From: Thermoplasmatota archaeon
GTDB taxonomy: Archaea > Thermoplasmatota > Penumbrarchaeia > Penumbrarchaeales > Penumbrarchaeaceae
Assembly: GCA_029762535.1 (NCBI GenBank)
Contig: JARVGK010000017.1
Coordinates: 1-50,311, forward strand
Direction: 5' to 3'
Length of the DNA stretch: 50,311 nt
Every line of letters starts with the position of its first letter. Positions within the stretch are counted from its first letter, which is position 1. This document shows, piece by piece, positions 8,093 to 17,268 of the stretch. The notes beneath the pieces were generated by a model. It did no database searches and was not told the origin of the DNA. It saw nothing but the letters and a program-made list of their open reading frames with translations. The position numbers and the translations under genes are program-made.

Positions 8093-8101
8093 ATATATTT
8101 T
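8093..8101 (-). promoter_or_regulatory. TATA box of the ribbon-helix-helix regulator gene
   Basis: AAAATATAT on the minus strand lies between the two palindromes. It predicts transcription start near 8071, inside operator site 1. Repressor bound at the two sites would flank and occlude the TATA box. Confidence 0.6.
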
Positions 8102-8104
8102 AAC

Positions 8105-8117
8105 TTTGTCCGACAAA
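8105..8117. promoter_or_regulatory. Operator site 2 of the ribbon-helix-helix regulator
   Basis: TTTGTC-C-GACAAA, a perfect 13-base palindrome around a central C. It lies just upstream of the regulator's TATA box, in the shared region before the divergent DNA polymerase D small-subunit gene, so it could in principle influence both. Confidence 0.7.
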
Positions 8118-8234
8118 TATCGTTTTCAAAGCCAAGCTCTCCAACCGGTAAGGATCCCTCTTGTCCCGAGGACTTATTTACTTTTGGGTAACCCCTCCGA
8201 AAGATAAATCAACTGTAAGTCATAGCCCTTGAAG

Positions 8235-9938
8235 ATGGAAGATCCCTCAAAGGTCCTGGCCGGTTACAACAGGCTTCTCACGCCTGGGGCAGCCGCGATG
8301 CTGTCGGACAGGGGGGCGCTCCTGTCGGACCTCGTGAGCAAGCTGGATTCGGGGTGCCAGATGCCGTTCATAATCGGCGAGAGCGACCTGGAGGTCCTCA
8401 ACCGGGCACTAACATCGAATTCGTCTGCCGTGTCACCCGCGACCATCGCACCAATGGCCCGCTCACACCCCTCTGAGGAGCGACCCCCTCCCGCCATGGA
8501 TATCGCCGATAGGTCAGGCGCTGCCATCCCCCGCACGGGACCTTCCGTAAGCCCTCTCCAAACCGAGACCGTAGCGGCGATAACCGGCTCTCATAAGGCC
8601 GGGAGCATACCGATGCACGGAAGAGGCGCACTGAATATTTCCAGGTCCGGTTCGATCAGGGGAAGGCCCTTTGATGCCAGTGACATCGCGGGGGATGTCC
8701 GGATCCTCTTCGACCCATCGGAGGTCATGGGGAACAAGGGGAGGATCGAGGACTTCAACAGGTTATTCCAGGACAGGTTCAGGGTAATGAGGGACATGCT
8801 CAGGAGGAACCATGCAGAGCTCGATACCTTGGAGGACATCGGCAGCCTGGCCCCCATGGAAGAGAAGGCCCGCATAGTGGGAATGGTCCAGGGCAAGCGA
8901 AGGACGAAGAACGGGCATATGATCTACGAGATAGAGGATCCGACGGGCATGGTGAAGGTCCTCGTCTCGAAGAACAAGGAGATAGACCGCATCATCGTGG
9001 TCGAGGATGAGACGGTTGGTGTCGTTGGCCGATACAACAAGGACAGGGGGTCGGAGAGCGGCATCATCTTTGCCGATGAGCTTTACAGGGCTGATATTCC
9101 CGTCCCTCACGCAAGAAGGCAGTGCAGCGACAAAGGGTGCATAGCAGCGTTCATATCGGACATACATGCGGGATCGAGACATTTCCTGAACAGGGAATGG
9201 AACAGTATGATATCCTGGCTCAACGGTAATGATACGGGCTCGATATCGCCTGATATCGCCCGTCGAATTAAATATCTGGTGGTCTGCGGCGACCTCGTTG
9301 ACGGCATCGGTATATACCCGGACCAGGACAAGGACCTGGATATAAAGGACATATCGAAGCAGTATGAGTTATTGGCCGAACTGCTCTCAGGTGTGCCCTC
9401 CCACATACATGTTGTGATGATCCCTGGAAATCATGACTCCGTCAGGCTTGCAGAGCCCCAGCCACCGATCGAGGCCGAATACAGGGATTGTTTCAGCAAC
9501 GATAATATACATTTCTTGACGAACCCCGCCTTCCTATCCCTCTCCGGGATCAGGGTCACGGCCTATCACGGGAAATCCCTTGACGACATGGTCCAGCTCT
9601 ACAAGGACGTGACGTATGAGGACCCTCTTGAAGGAATGAAGGAGATGCTGCGATCAAGGCATATGGCCCTCACCTACGGAATGAGGAACCAGCTCTCCCC
9701 GGAGGAAGCGGATTCGATGATATTAAGGGAGGTCCCGGACGTTTTCGTCACAGGCCATGTGCACCGTTTCGGCTACGGGGACCACATGGGTGTCAGGATG
9801 ATACAGGCCGGGACGTGGCAGTCCCAGACGTCCTTCCAGAAGATGATGAACTTCAAGCCCCAGCCGGCAATGATGGCCCTTCTCGACCTCAGCACATGGG
9901 ATATGCATACCTGGACGCCCAAGGGGCTGCTTACCTGA
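8235..9938 (+). CDS. polB: DNA polymerase D small subunit (DP1, 3'-5' exonuclease)
   Basis: DP1 is the proofreading subunit of the archaeal replicative polymerase PolD and pairs with the large subunit DP2, which is not in this window. From the N-terminus: a short helical domain (1-60), a low-complexity linker (about 60-150), an OB fold (about 210-290), then a calcineurin-like nuclease domain. The metal-binding blocks are present: FISDIHAGS, VVCGDLVDGIG, PGNHDSVRLAEPQ, YHGKSLDDM and TGHVHRFG. This order and the GNHD...EPQP segment are specific to DP1. The frame is open from a TTG at 8229; the ATG at 8235 is chosen, and a TATA-like AGATAAATC near 8205 suits a nearly leaderless start. The last eight bases overlap the convergent argF. 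Confidence 0.93.
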   Translation: MEDPSKVLAGYNRLLTPGAAAMLSDRGALLSDLVSKLDSGCQMPFIIGESDLEVLNRALTSNSSAVSPATIAPMARSHPSEERPPPAMDIADRSGAAIPRTGPSVSPLQTETVAAITGSHKAGSIPMHGRGALNISRSGSIRGRPFDASDIAGDVRILFDPSEVMGNKGRIEDFNRLFQDRFRVMRDMLRRNHAELDTLEDIGSLAPMEEKARIVGMVQGKRRTKNGHMIYEIEDPTGMVKVLVSKNKEIDRIIVVEDETVGVVGRYNKDRGSESGIIFADELYRADIPVPHARRQCSDKGCIAAFISDIHAGSRHFLNREWNSMISWLNGNDTGSISPDIARRIKYLVVCGDLVDGIGIYPDQDKDLDIKDISKQYELLAELLSGVPSHIHVVMIPGNHDSVRLAEPQPPIEAEYRDCFSNDNIHFLTNPAFLSLSGIRVTAYHGKSLDDMVQLYKDVTYEDPLEGMKEMLRSRHMALTYGMRNQLSPEEADSMILREVPDVFVTGHVHRFGYGDHMGVRMIQAGTWQSQTSFQKMMNFKPQPAMMALLDLSTWDMHTWTPKGLLT

Positions 9939-10854
9939 GGCCCGCGATCCTGACCATCGCCGCTTTCTGGGCGTGCATCCGGTTCTCTGCCTGCTGGTAT
10001 ATGGCCGACCTTTCGGAATCCATGACCTCGTTCGTGACCTCCTCGCCCCTGTGGGCCGGGAGGCAGTGCAGGAATATCGCGTCGGGTTTGGCTCGGGAGA
10101 AGAGGTCCATGTTGACCTGATATGGCCTGAAGGCGGAGAGCCTCTGCTCCTTCTCGGCCTCGTCCCCCATGGACACCCATGTGTCGGTATATATGACATC
10201 GGCATCCCGAGCCGCCGCAAATGGGTCATCCGTGATCTCCAGGGTGCTTCCGGAACCGGCCGCTATCCGTTTCGTCCTCTCCACCATTTCAGCATCCGGC
10301 CAATAATTCGAAGGGCACCCGGCCGAGACGTCCATGCCCAGCCTCGCCGCACCGAGCATTAATGAGTTGAGCACGTTGTTTCCATCGCCTATCCAGCATA
10401 GTTTCCTTCCGGTCAGATCCCCTTTGATCTCCGATATCGTCATTAGATCGGCAAGCGCCTGGCATGGATGTTCGACGTTGTCCAGGCCGTTGATCACCGG
10501 GGCTTCCGCATATCTGGCTAACTCCCTCATGTTTTCATTCCTGAACGCTCTATACATGATGATATCGACGAACCTAGATAGGACCTTGGCGACGTCCTTA
10601 ACCGATTCCCTCTTCCCTATCTGTATCTCGTTCGGTGAGAGATACAGGGCGGTACCTCCCATCTGTGTGAAACCCACCTCGAACGAGACCCTGGTCCTGA
10701 GCGAGGGTTTCTCGAATATCATTCCCAGGACCTTGCCCTTGAAAGGCTGCATGCTCATGCCGTCCTTGGTCTCGCCTTTCATGGCTATGGCGAGGTCTAT
10801 GACCTCCTTGAGCTCGTCTCCGAGGTCCTCTATGGATATGAGATCCCTTTTCAT
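9931..10854 (-). CDS. argF: Ornithine carbamoyltransferase
   Basis: Catalyses carbamoyl phosphate plus ornithine to citrulline in arginine synthesis, in the cytoplasm. 307 residues, normal for the family. Visible signatures are the carbamoyl-phosphate loop KPSLRTRVSFE (S-x-R-T-R, with L where many have T), the HPCQ motif, DTWVSMG for ornithine, and HCLPAHRG near the C-terminus. DxWxSMG distinguishes it from aspartate carbamoyltransferase. The frame is open to a GTG at 10863, but the ATG at 10854 is preferred because GAGGTG (10861-10866) sits six bases before it as a ribosome binding site. An AT-rich ATTAATA at 10897-10903 could be its TATA box. No other arginine gene is adjacent. Confidence 0.95.
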   Translation of the reverse strand: MKRDLISIEDLGDELKEVIDLAIAMKGETKDGMSMQPFKGKVLGMIFEKPSLRTRVSFEVGFTQMGGTALYLSPNEIQIGKRESVKDVAKVLSRFVDIIMYRAFRNENMRELARYAEAPVINGLDNVEHPCQALADLMTISEIKGDLTGRKLCWIGDGNNVLNSLMLGAARLGMDVSAGCPSNYWPDAEMVERTKRIAAGSGSTLEITDDPFAAARDADVIYTDTWVSMGDEAEKEQRLSAFRPYQVNMDLFSRAKPDAIFLHCLPAHRGEEVTNEVMDSERSAIYQQAENRMHAQKAAMVRIAGLR

Positions 10855-10950
10855 GATCGACACCTCATGGGTCTGTCGGGGCGAGGAGAAGGAGGGTATT
10901 AATGATTTCTCATGGGCTCAACAAGCTTTATGTACCTTGAGCGCGATAAT

Positions 10951-10984
10951 GTGTCGTTGTATGGTTCATCGCCCCATACGACAC
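10951..10984. promoter_or_regulatory. Inverted repeat between argF and the HTH regulator
   Basis: GTGTC (10951-10955) and GTATGG (10959-10964) pair with CCATAC (10974-10979) and GACAC (10980-10984), an eleven-pair stem with a three-base bulge and a nine-base loop. It lies in the 284-base divergent region between argF and the HTH regulator and could be an operator. Its function is unknown. Confidence 0.35.
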
Positions 10985-11104
10985 GCTATACGAACTTCGT
11001 TGCAGGGGAAAAAAGTGTTTTAGGTGTATCACTCCAATATGCTGAACAATCCTCTCTTCCGAGATCCCCTGCAGCACTCCTTTTTTTGCTTTCTAGTGGG
11101 CAGC

Positions 11105-11112
11105 TTATTATA
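11105..11112 (+). promoter_or_regulatory. TATA box of the archaeal HTH regulator gene
   Basis: TTATTATA centred near 11108, predicting transcription start about 11134. That is downstream of the ATG at 11118 and just before the ATG pair at 11139/11142, so it decides the start in favour of the later codons. Confidence 0.55.
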
Positions 11113-11138
11113 CCACGATGTGCAATGGCAAGGAAGCC

Positions 11139-12074
11139 ATGATGTTCGAGGATCTTCACGAGGCATTGGAGGGCACTTTCGCCGCTTCCGGGTTCATGTA
11201 TGCGAAGATCAATGATGATAAGGGGACGGAGTTCTTCGCAAGGAAGGACAACAGGCTCCTGGTCATCAGCGCCCTTGAGAGGCCCAAAACGTTGGATAGG
11301 GCCTCCGCATCCAGGCTGAGGACACTGTCGAGCGTTCTGACCGCCTCACCGGTCCTCGTTACCGCGTCCTCAAAGGGATCGCAGTATCAGGACGGGGTCC
11401 TTTACGTTAAGTTCGGGATCCCCCTTCTTACCATAGGCACCCTTCACGAACACCTGGTCGATGGCAGGCCGCCCATGGTATTCTTCGGACCCGGTCGTCA
11501 TTATGTCTACATCGACCCGGACCTGCTCAGGTCGGTGAGGGAGGAGAGGGGCCTGTCCCTGGGTGCCCTTTCCGAACTCCTCGGCGTAAGCCGAAGAGCG
11601 ATCCAGATGTACGAGGGCGGGATGGGGGTGGACCTCGAGATCGCCCTTGAACTCGAACGGATACTGGATTCCTGCCTGATCCAGCCGCTTGACCCCTTCT
11701 CCCGATCGGAACGGCTGGACATCGTTCGAGAGCAGTTGGATGCCGTGGATGGATTGAGGAAGGACGTCTTCTTGCACCTGGACTCCATGGGTCTCGAGGT
11801 GATCCCGGCGACGGCATGCCCTTTCGACGCGATCGCTAGGGACAGGGATTCCATCCTCATGACGAGGGTCGAGTCCGATGGCAGGATATTGAAGCAAAGG
11901 GGTTTGGCCCTGTCCAGGATCAGCAGGATAACTGGCGAGAGGTCCCTGATCATCGTTAGGGACTGCGTGAATCGAAAAAATATTGGTGGTACCGCGGTCG
12001 TTCGTGTCTCCGAGCTGAAAAGGACGGATGCCGCAGAGGACCTTATACGAATAATCGAGGAGAGGGAAGGATGA
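11139..12074 (+). CDS. Archaeal HTH-type transcriptional regulator (Cro/C1 helix-turn-helix)
   Basis: About 311 residues, matching the archaeal family of roughly 300-residue putative HTH regulators typified by Methanocaldococcus MJ0272. The N-terminal 110 residues resemble a small nuclease-like fold (FFARKDNRLLVISALERPKTLD), then comes a Cro/C1 helix-turn-helix: LLRSVREERGLSLGALSELLGVSRRAIQMYEGG, followed by a C-terminal domain of unknown role. The frame is open from an ATG at 11118, but the TATA box at 11105-11112 makes that ATG too close; ATG 11139 or 11142 is favoured, with AAGGA a few bases before. It is divergent from argF, so a role in argF control is possible but not shown. Confidence 0.85.
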   Translation: MMFEDLHEALEGTFAASGFMYAKINDDKGTEFFARKDNRLLVISALERPKTLDRASASRLRTLSSVLTASPVLVTASSKGSQYQDGVLYVKFGIPLLTIGTLHEHLVDGRPPMVFFGPGRHYVYIDPDLLRSVREERGLSLGALSELLGVSRRAIQMYEGGMGVDLEIALELERILDSCLIQPLDPFSRSERLDIVREQLDAVDGLRKDVFLHLDSMGLEVIPATACPFDAIARDRDSILMTRVESDGRILKQRGLALSRISRITGERSLIIVRDCVNRKNIGGTAVVRVSELKRTDAAEDLIRIIEEREG

Positions 12075-12174
12075 TAAGGCGATCACTACCCGCTTTTGAT
12101 GTCGCCAGAGAGCACAAGGATTATTATGGAAATGTTCATTGGCCATACGGCGATGTATAGGAGTGATATAAATG

Positions 12175-15100
12175 ATGTTCAGGACGTTCTTGGCGCTTGC
12201 CGTTCTATCGATGATGGTACCGATGGCGGGCCTGCCCATGACAACGCCTGGCAGAGGCCTAACGACCCCTGGGGCGGATGTGATATTCGAGGGAGACCCA
12301 TCCTTCTCATCCTCTCTATATGTCAGCGGAGGGGACGGCTCTTCGTCATCTCCATATACCATCGATGACCTCGATATGCAGGGTCACAACATACAGATAA
12401 AGAACACTACCGCATACGTACATCTTCGAAATATAACCTTCTCCCAGTCGAACAGGCATGCGATCTACCTATACAACGCCGAGAATCTGATCATGGACAA
12501 CATAACATCCCTCAACAGGTCGCGCTTTATCAGGGGCGAGTCAGTGGACCAGATGCTTCTTTCGAGGTCCTCGATCAACGATATCCCCGGAGCTCAGAAC
12601 GTCGTGGAATTCGTTAGCTCGAGTTTCATCACCATCGATAACTGCTCCTTCTCGATGCTGTCCGGGCAGCAGGGCGCAAAGATATATTTCAACGATCAGG
12701 GGGCGAACCATGTCCTAAGGGGGCTGAACCTCACACGTGTCGGGATAGAGGACCGACGTTTCATAAACAACGACAGGATCGAGGGATGCTCGATCGACGG
12801 AGAGGGTGTTCTCGTCGATAATACCCAGGCAGGGGCCCTTATAAAAGACAACATGATGATCCGCTCTGGAGGCAACGCGATAACGATAAGGGCATCCAAC
12901 CGCGTCGTGATCGAAGGGAACCACATAGAGGCCGCCAATGGCATATATTTCGAGGACAGCCCCCTTCTCTCGGACACCTCGGTCAAGGGAAGGATCGAAC
13001 ATAATACCTTCGAATCCTGCATTTACGGTATCAATTCCAACCCCAACTGGCAGAACAGTCGCGTATCACAGTATCACGTTAACAATAATTACTTCGGGAA
13101 CTGCTCCTCCTGGGCGATACATTGGCAATGGGGGATCTCGAACACCGTCTGGCACAATATATTCTATCATAATGCCGCCACACAAGACTCCGGTTCTGCC
13201 CCTCAGGTATCACAGGGGTGGCAATATGGCGGTAGCAATCAATGGACCAATAACGACATGGGCAACTTCTGGCAGAACCACAGGACGCCTGATGACGACA
13301 ACGACGGCATCGTGGACACCCCGTACACATTGGCAAACGGAGGGGTGGATTCGGACCCATATACCAACAGGTATTTCGACACCACAAGGCCTACCCTCGT
13401 CCTGTTATCGCCTTCGGGAGATTACGCACCACACACCTACACTGTACTCAGATACAGGGCGGAGGACGTCGGCTCCGGTATCGATAGGATAGAGATGTCT
13501 CTGAACGGAGGGCCCTGGAAGACGCTTCCAGACCCCACCAGTACGAGCGTGATAATGAACAAGGGTGCGAATTCCATATCCTTGAGATGCTTCGACAGGG
13601 CAGGCCTATATGCGGTCGTGGATAGAGTGCTGACCCTGAACGTCTCCTCCGATCCCCTATCGTTCCAGTACCCGGCCGAGGGATCATATGTGAAGACATC
13701 GCCGCTGCAGATATCCTGGACCACCCCCTCCGGACTGCTTCCCGTCAACCAGACCGTGATCATGGACGGTGTCTCTCAGGATGTGCAGCCAACATCGAGG
13801 TTCATAACCGCAAGCCTCGGCGAGGGTCCACATCGCGTGACCCTTCTCGTCAAGGACGAATGGGGTCGGACCTTCAACCGTTCGGTGAACTTCACAGTTG
13901 ACCTTACTCCCCCAACGCTGGAGATCCTCTCTCCCCAGTCCGGGGCGGTCATCTCGAACCCTATAGTAGGTTTCAGGATCCAAGCCGAGGACAATTTCGC
14001 GATAGCCTCCATGAGCGCGGTCCTTGACGGCGTAGAATGGGAGACCTTCTCAATGGGTCAGACGAACATCAGGGCTATAAGCCCCGGCAGCCACGATTTC
14101 ATGGTCACACTGACGGACCTTGCAGGTTGGACCGTCGTCCAGGAGATCGATTTCGAGCTTGTTACCGAGGAAGAGTTCAACGGTCTCTTCTTCGAGAACC
14201 CTGCCCCTCCGATAGGCTATACGAGGGATGCAGCCTATGGGATCGCATGGAACTATACCGGTTCTTTCCAATGGCACAGGACTTTCCTTAGGACGGAGAG
14301 GTCGGGTAGCTTCATCGATATCGGAGATAACAGGCATGTCCAGATCGAGCTGCCCGAGGATAAGTCCTATGAATTGACCCTGAGGCTGGAGGACCAATAC
14401 CAGAACTACGTCGAGGCGAGCTCGATCCTCGTGAAGGATACCGTGCCACCAAAGGTGATCATATCGGGTATCCAGGAGGGATCGAGGACGAACGTCGAAA
14501 ACGTGGAGCTCACGTGGACAGCCCTCGACAGCTCCCCCATCGAGAGATACGAATATTCCATTGACGGATCGCCGTTCATCGATGCAGGTTCAGATAATCG
14601 GGCTATGATCGAACCAGGGGAGGGGGATCACACGGTAACGATCAGAGCGATCGACATGGCGGGCAACATCGGAGAGGCAATGAGGTCCTTCACGATCGAC
14701 ACGACGCCTAATCTGGCCTGGATCACATCCCCGGGGAACGGCAGTTACCACTCAGAAAGCAGGATCGTCATATCGTGGGGCATCCAGGATATTGACGACG
14801 TGCTGAACATCACGCTCAAGGTAGGGGACAACGATGTCCTCGACGTCACGGGTAAAGTGAACATCGATGTACTGATCCGAGAAGAAGGTCTTCTGACGAT
14901 AGCCCTTTCATGCGTGGACCTGGCCGGAAATATCCACAACGATTCGATAGTGATAATAGTGGACAGGCAGCCTCCGATAGTTAGATGGGTAAAGGAACCG
15001 CCCCGTTACACGAACCTCAACTGGGTGAACATCACCTATGAGGTCCTGGACAATTACGGCATCCGTTCCATTTATCTCCACATTAACGACAATTCCACCG

Positions 15101-16158
15101 AGATCCAGGATTATAAGGGTTTTTTCAACATCACCGACATTCCCGAGGGCATATACAACGTCTCGATCAGGGCCGTTGACAGGTCCGGTAAGGAGACCCA
15201 CCCGGAACCGTTCCAGATAATAGTGGATAGGACCTCTCCTTACTTGGTCATCGATATGACGTCAACGCGCGTTGCCGACAGGATCGCCGCGGTGTTCTGG
15301 ATCGCACGGGACAGCGGATCGGGCATATCGCATTCCGAGCTCTCGATCGATGAGGCGACATGGCAGGACCTCGGAACGCTGAACACGTACACGACCGGAG
15401 CCCTGCCTTTTGGAGATCACAACATAACCGTCAGGGTATGGGACCGCGCTGGCAACAGCGCGGAGGAGACCTGGGTCTTCACCGTGGGTGGAGGTCCGCA
15501 GAATATCGATAACGGAGAGGAGGGTTCATTTCCCTGGTGCATAGTTCCACTCATTGCGGTCATCCTGCTGGTGGTCCTGTTCGTGGCGTTCGTCGCATGG
15601 AGAAGGTCGCGAATGAAAAGGGATGAAAGGCCTACCAGGGTCGCACCGAGAAAACTCTCGCTTGGCTATTCTCCCCCGGTCACGGTAGGTAGGGTTCAGA
15701 CCCCGACTCCTGACACGGGATCGGTAAAGGAACAGAAGGTCGAGAGCACCGAAGAGGGGACAGGGTACATAAGGCCCAAGGCGAAGGAGAAAGCCAAGAA
15801 GAAGGCCCAAGTAATACAGTATGATACGGAAGAGAGTCAGGTGATCAGCAACGGCTCCAGACCTGATGAGGTATCGGCAGAATGGTTCAGCGAGAAGCAG
15901 AGGGTTCTCAAAGAGGAGGCCAAGAGCGTCTTCGTTGGACAGCAGCCGATCGATATCCAGGATGGGGTCGCATACGATGATGGGGCGCCAACCATGGACC
16001 GTTACGAGTCCCCCTCCAATGAAGAGACCGAGGTCCATCCTATAGAGGAGGGGCCGATCGTGGATGAGACGTCGATCGAAGAGGATGAAGAGGTCGAGTT
16101 CGATGACGACGTACCTGAGGAAGAAATACCGGAGCTGATCGAGTTCGACGAAGAATGA
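12175..16158 (+). CDS. Large surface protein: beta-helix (NosD-like) domain, Ig-like repeats, C-terminal membrane anchor
   Basis: About 1327 residues. Signal peptide at the N-terminus (FRTFLALAVLSMMVPMAGLP), then a right-handed beta-helix over about residues 50-400, with right-handed coil repeats such as NLIMDNITSL, FITIDNCSF and RVVIEGNHIEAANGIYF. The block ends in DNDGIVDTPYTL, the closing motif of NosD/CASH-type helices. About seven Ig-like domains follow (DTTRPTLVLLSP, DLTPPTLEILSP, DRTSPYLVIDM). A membrane helix (about 1123-1145) and WRRSR precede a cytoplasmic tail of about 180 residues ending in strongly acidic sequence and EFDEE. An AGGAG eight bases before ATG 12172 supports 12172 or 12175. 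Beta-helices usually bind or cleave polysaccharide; no catalytic residues are apparent. Many N-x-S/T sites suit glycosylation by the nearby AglB. Confidence 0.85.
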   Translation: MFRTFLALAVLSMMVPMAGLPMTTPGRGLTTPGADVIFEGDPSFSSSLYVSGGDGSSSSPYTIDDLDMQGHNIQIKNTTAYVHLRNITFSQSNRHAIYLYNAENLIMDNITSLNRSRFIRGESVDQMLLSRSSINDIPGAQNVVEFVSSSFITIDNCSFSMLSGQQGAKIYFNDQGANHVLRGLNLTRVGIEDRRFINNDRIEGCSIDGEGVLVDNTQAGALIKDNMMIRSGGNAITIRASNRVVIEGNHIEAANGIYFEDSPLLSDTSVKGRIEHNTFESCIYGINSNPNWQNSRVSQYHVNNNYFGNCSSWAIHWQWGISNTVWHNIFYHNAATQDSGSAPQVSQGWQYGGSNQWTNNDMGNFWQNHRTPDDDNDGIVDTPYTLANGGVDSDPYTNRYFDTTRPTLVLLSPSGDYAPHTYTVLRYRAEDVGSGIDRIEMSLNGGPWKTLPDPTSTSVIMNKGANSISLRCFDRAGLYAVVDRVLTLNVSSDPLSFQYPAEGSYVKTSPLQISWTTPSGLLPVNQTVIMDGVSQDVQPTSRFITASLGEGPHRVTLLVKDEWGRTFNRSVNFTVDLTPPTLEILSPQSGAVISNPIVGFRIQAEDNFAIASMSAVLDGVEWETFSMGQTNIRAISPGSHDFMVTLTDLAGWTVVQEIDFELVTEEEFNGLFFENPAPPIGYTRDAAYGIAWNYTGSFQWHRTFLRTERSGSFIDIGDNRHVQIELPEDKSYELTLRLEDQYQNYVEASSILVKDTVPPKVIISGIQEGSRTNVENVELTWTALDSSPIERYEYSIDGSPFIDAGSDNRAMIEPGEGDHTVTIRAIDMAGNIGEAMRSFTIDTTPNLAWITSPGNGSYHSESRIVISWGIQDIDDVLNITLKVGDNDVLDVTGKVNIDVLIREEGLLTIALSCVDLAGNIHNDSIVIIVDRQPPIVRWVKEPPRYTNLNWVNITYEVLDNYGIRSIYLHINDNSTEIQDYKGFFNITDIPEGIYNVSIRAVDRSGKETHPEPFQIIVDRTSPYLVIDMTSTRVADRIAAVFWIARDSGSGISHSELSIDEATWQDLGTLNTYTTGALPFGDHNITVRVWDRAGNSAEETWVFTVGGGPQNIDNGEEGSFPWCIVPLIAVILLVVLFVAFVAWRRSRMKRDERPTRVAPRKLSLGYSPPVTVGRVQTPTPDTGSVKEQKVESTEEGTGYIRPKAKEKAKKKAQVIQYDTEESQVISNGSRPDEVSAEWFSEKQRVLKEEAKSVFVGQQPIDIQDGVAYDDGAPTMDRYESPSNEETEVHPIEEGPIVDETSIEEDEEVEFDDDVPEEEIPELIEFDEE

Positions 16159-16221
16159 AAGGCCTCGCCTAGGTATTAAAAACGAATAAATAGTGGGCGT
16201 GTCTCCGCTCCTTCCGGATAT

Positions 16222-17184
16222 ATGATGAAGAAAGCATCAAGACCCGGTGGGCCCGCATCATCCGCCATTGTCAGAAGAGTGGTCTGGGAATATATCCTGA
16301 TCACAATAGGCGTCGCCATCATGTCCCTGGGAATGGTCTGGTTCCTGGATCCCTACAGGATATCGGCCGGAGGGGTCTCAGGTATAGCCATAGTCCTGAG
16401 GAGATTGATCGGGATCCCTCTTGGGATCACCATGCTGATATTGAACGTTCCTCTGTTCTTCATCGGGATCAAGGCCCTGGGAAGGAGGTTCGGCATCAGG
16501 ACATTCTACGGTTTCAGTATGTTCTCGGTGATGGTGGACCTGATAGAGAGGGTCCTTTACGGGATGGTCCTGAACAGGCCCAGCTACCTTCTATCGGACC
16601 CCTCCTCGGTGGATGTACTAAAGGACCTCGATCCTCTTCTGGCATCCATATTCGGCGGACTGCTCCTGGGCCTGGGTCTGGGCCTGGTCTTCAGGGCGCA
16701 GGGTTCAACAGGCGGTTCTGACATCATCGCCCAGATAGCCGTGAGATACCGGATCTCCACTGCCGGCCAGGCGTTCATGGCCTTCGACTTCGTGGTCATC
16801 TGCTCTTCCGCTCTGTTCTTCGGGAACGTATCCTACGCGCTGATCGGTTTCCTCGCCCTCTTCGTCTCATCGAAGACCGTGGATGTGGTCGTCGAGGGGA
16901 TCGGAAACACGAAAGGTCTCTACATAGTCTCCGATCGATGGAAGGTCATAAGCGACAGGATAATGAAGGAGATAGACCGCGGAGCGACCATCCTCCACGG
17001 ACAGGGAGCATACACAGGTAAGGATAAGGAGGTGATATTCTGCGTCGTCACGCGGAGGAACATATACAGGGTCCGACAGATAGTCGCAGAGGAGGACCAG
17101 AGGGCGTTCATGGTGATCTCGGACCTGCACGAGGTCTACGGGATGGGGTTCAAACCTCAGAAGGAGGAGGAGACTCCACTCTGA
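16222..17184 (+). CDS. YitT family membrane protein (DUF161 plus DUF2179)
   Basis: 320 residues. The N-terminal two thirds hold about five or six membrane helices with the YitT signatures AGGVSGIAIVLRRL and GSTGGSDIIAQI. The C-terminal 90 residues are a soluble DUF2179 domain (GLYIVSDRWKVISDRIMKEIDRGATIL...TRRNIYRVRQIV), which has a ligand-binding ACT-like look. YitT proteins are widespread and of uncertain transport function. A TATA-like ACGAATAAATAG near 16180-16191 would give a leader of about nine bases. It stands alone, between the beta-helix protein and the DUF1616 operon. Confidence 0.9.
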   Translation: MMKKASRPGGPASSAIVRRVVWEYILITIGVAIMSLGMVWFLDPYRISAGGVSGIAIVLRRLIGIPLGITMLILNVPLFFIGIKALGRRFGIRTFYGFSMFSVMVDLIERVLYGMVLNRPSYLLSDPSSVDVLKDLDPLLASIFGGLLLGLGLGLVFRAQGSTGGSDIIAQIAVRYRISTAGQAFMAFDFVVICSSALFFGNVSYALIGFLALFVSSKTVDVVVEGIGNTKGLYIVSDRWKVISDRIMKEIDRGATILHGQGAYTGKDKEVIFCVVTRRNIYRVRQIVAEEDQRAFMVISDLHEVYGMGFKPQKEEETPL

Positions 17185-17200
17185 TATCATATAACGAGCA

Positions 17201-17205
17201 TTTTT
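17201..17205 (+). terminator. Short T-run after the YitT gene
   Basis: TTTTT seventeen bases past the YitT stop codon, before the TATA box of the next operon. Short T-runs act as terminators in archaea; this one is minimal. Confidence 0.35.
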
Positions 17206-17232
17206 CACCTCCTCTTCGAGTAACAGGGCCAT

Positions 17233-17244
17233 AAACGATATAAT
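17233..17244 (+). promoter_or_regulatory. TATA box of the DUF1616-DUF58 operon
   Basis: ACGATATAATGG centred about 30 bases before ATG 17269, predicting a leaderless or nearly leaderless mRNA for the three-gene operon. Confidence 0.55.
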
Positions 17245-17268
17245 GGACATCGCTCGTATCGAGCCGAT

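Noticed and set aside
11370..12362. Open minus-strand frame of 330 codons opposite the HTH regulator and beta-helix gene start
   Set aside because: It spans two genes on the opposite strand, has no ribosome site or promoter that I can support, and resembles no family.
12175..13400. Calling the beta-helix protein a NosD copper chaperone
   Set aside because: Only the beta-helix fold and the closing DTPY motif are shared. No nitrous oxide reductase genes are present, and the protein continues into Ig-like domains with a membrane anchor.
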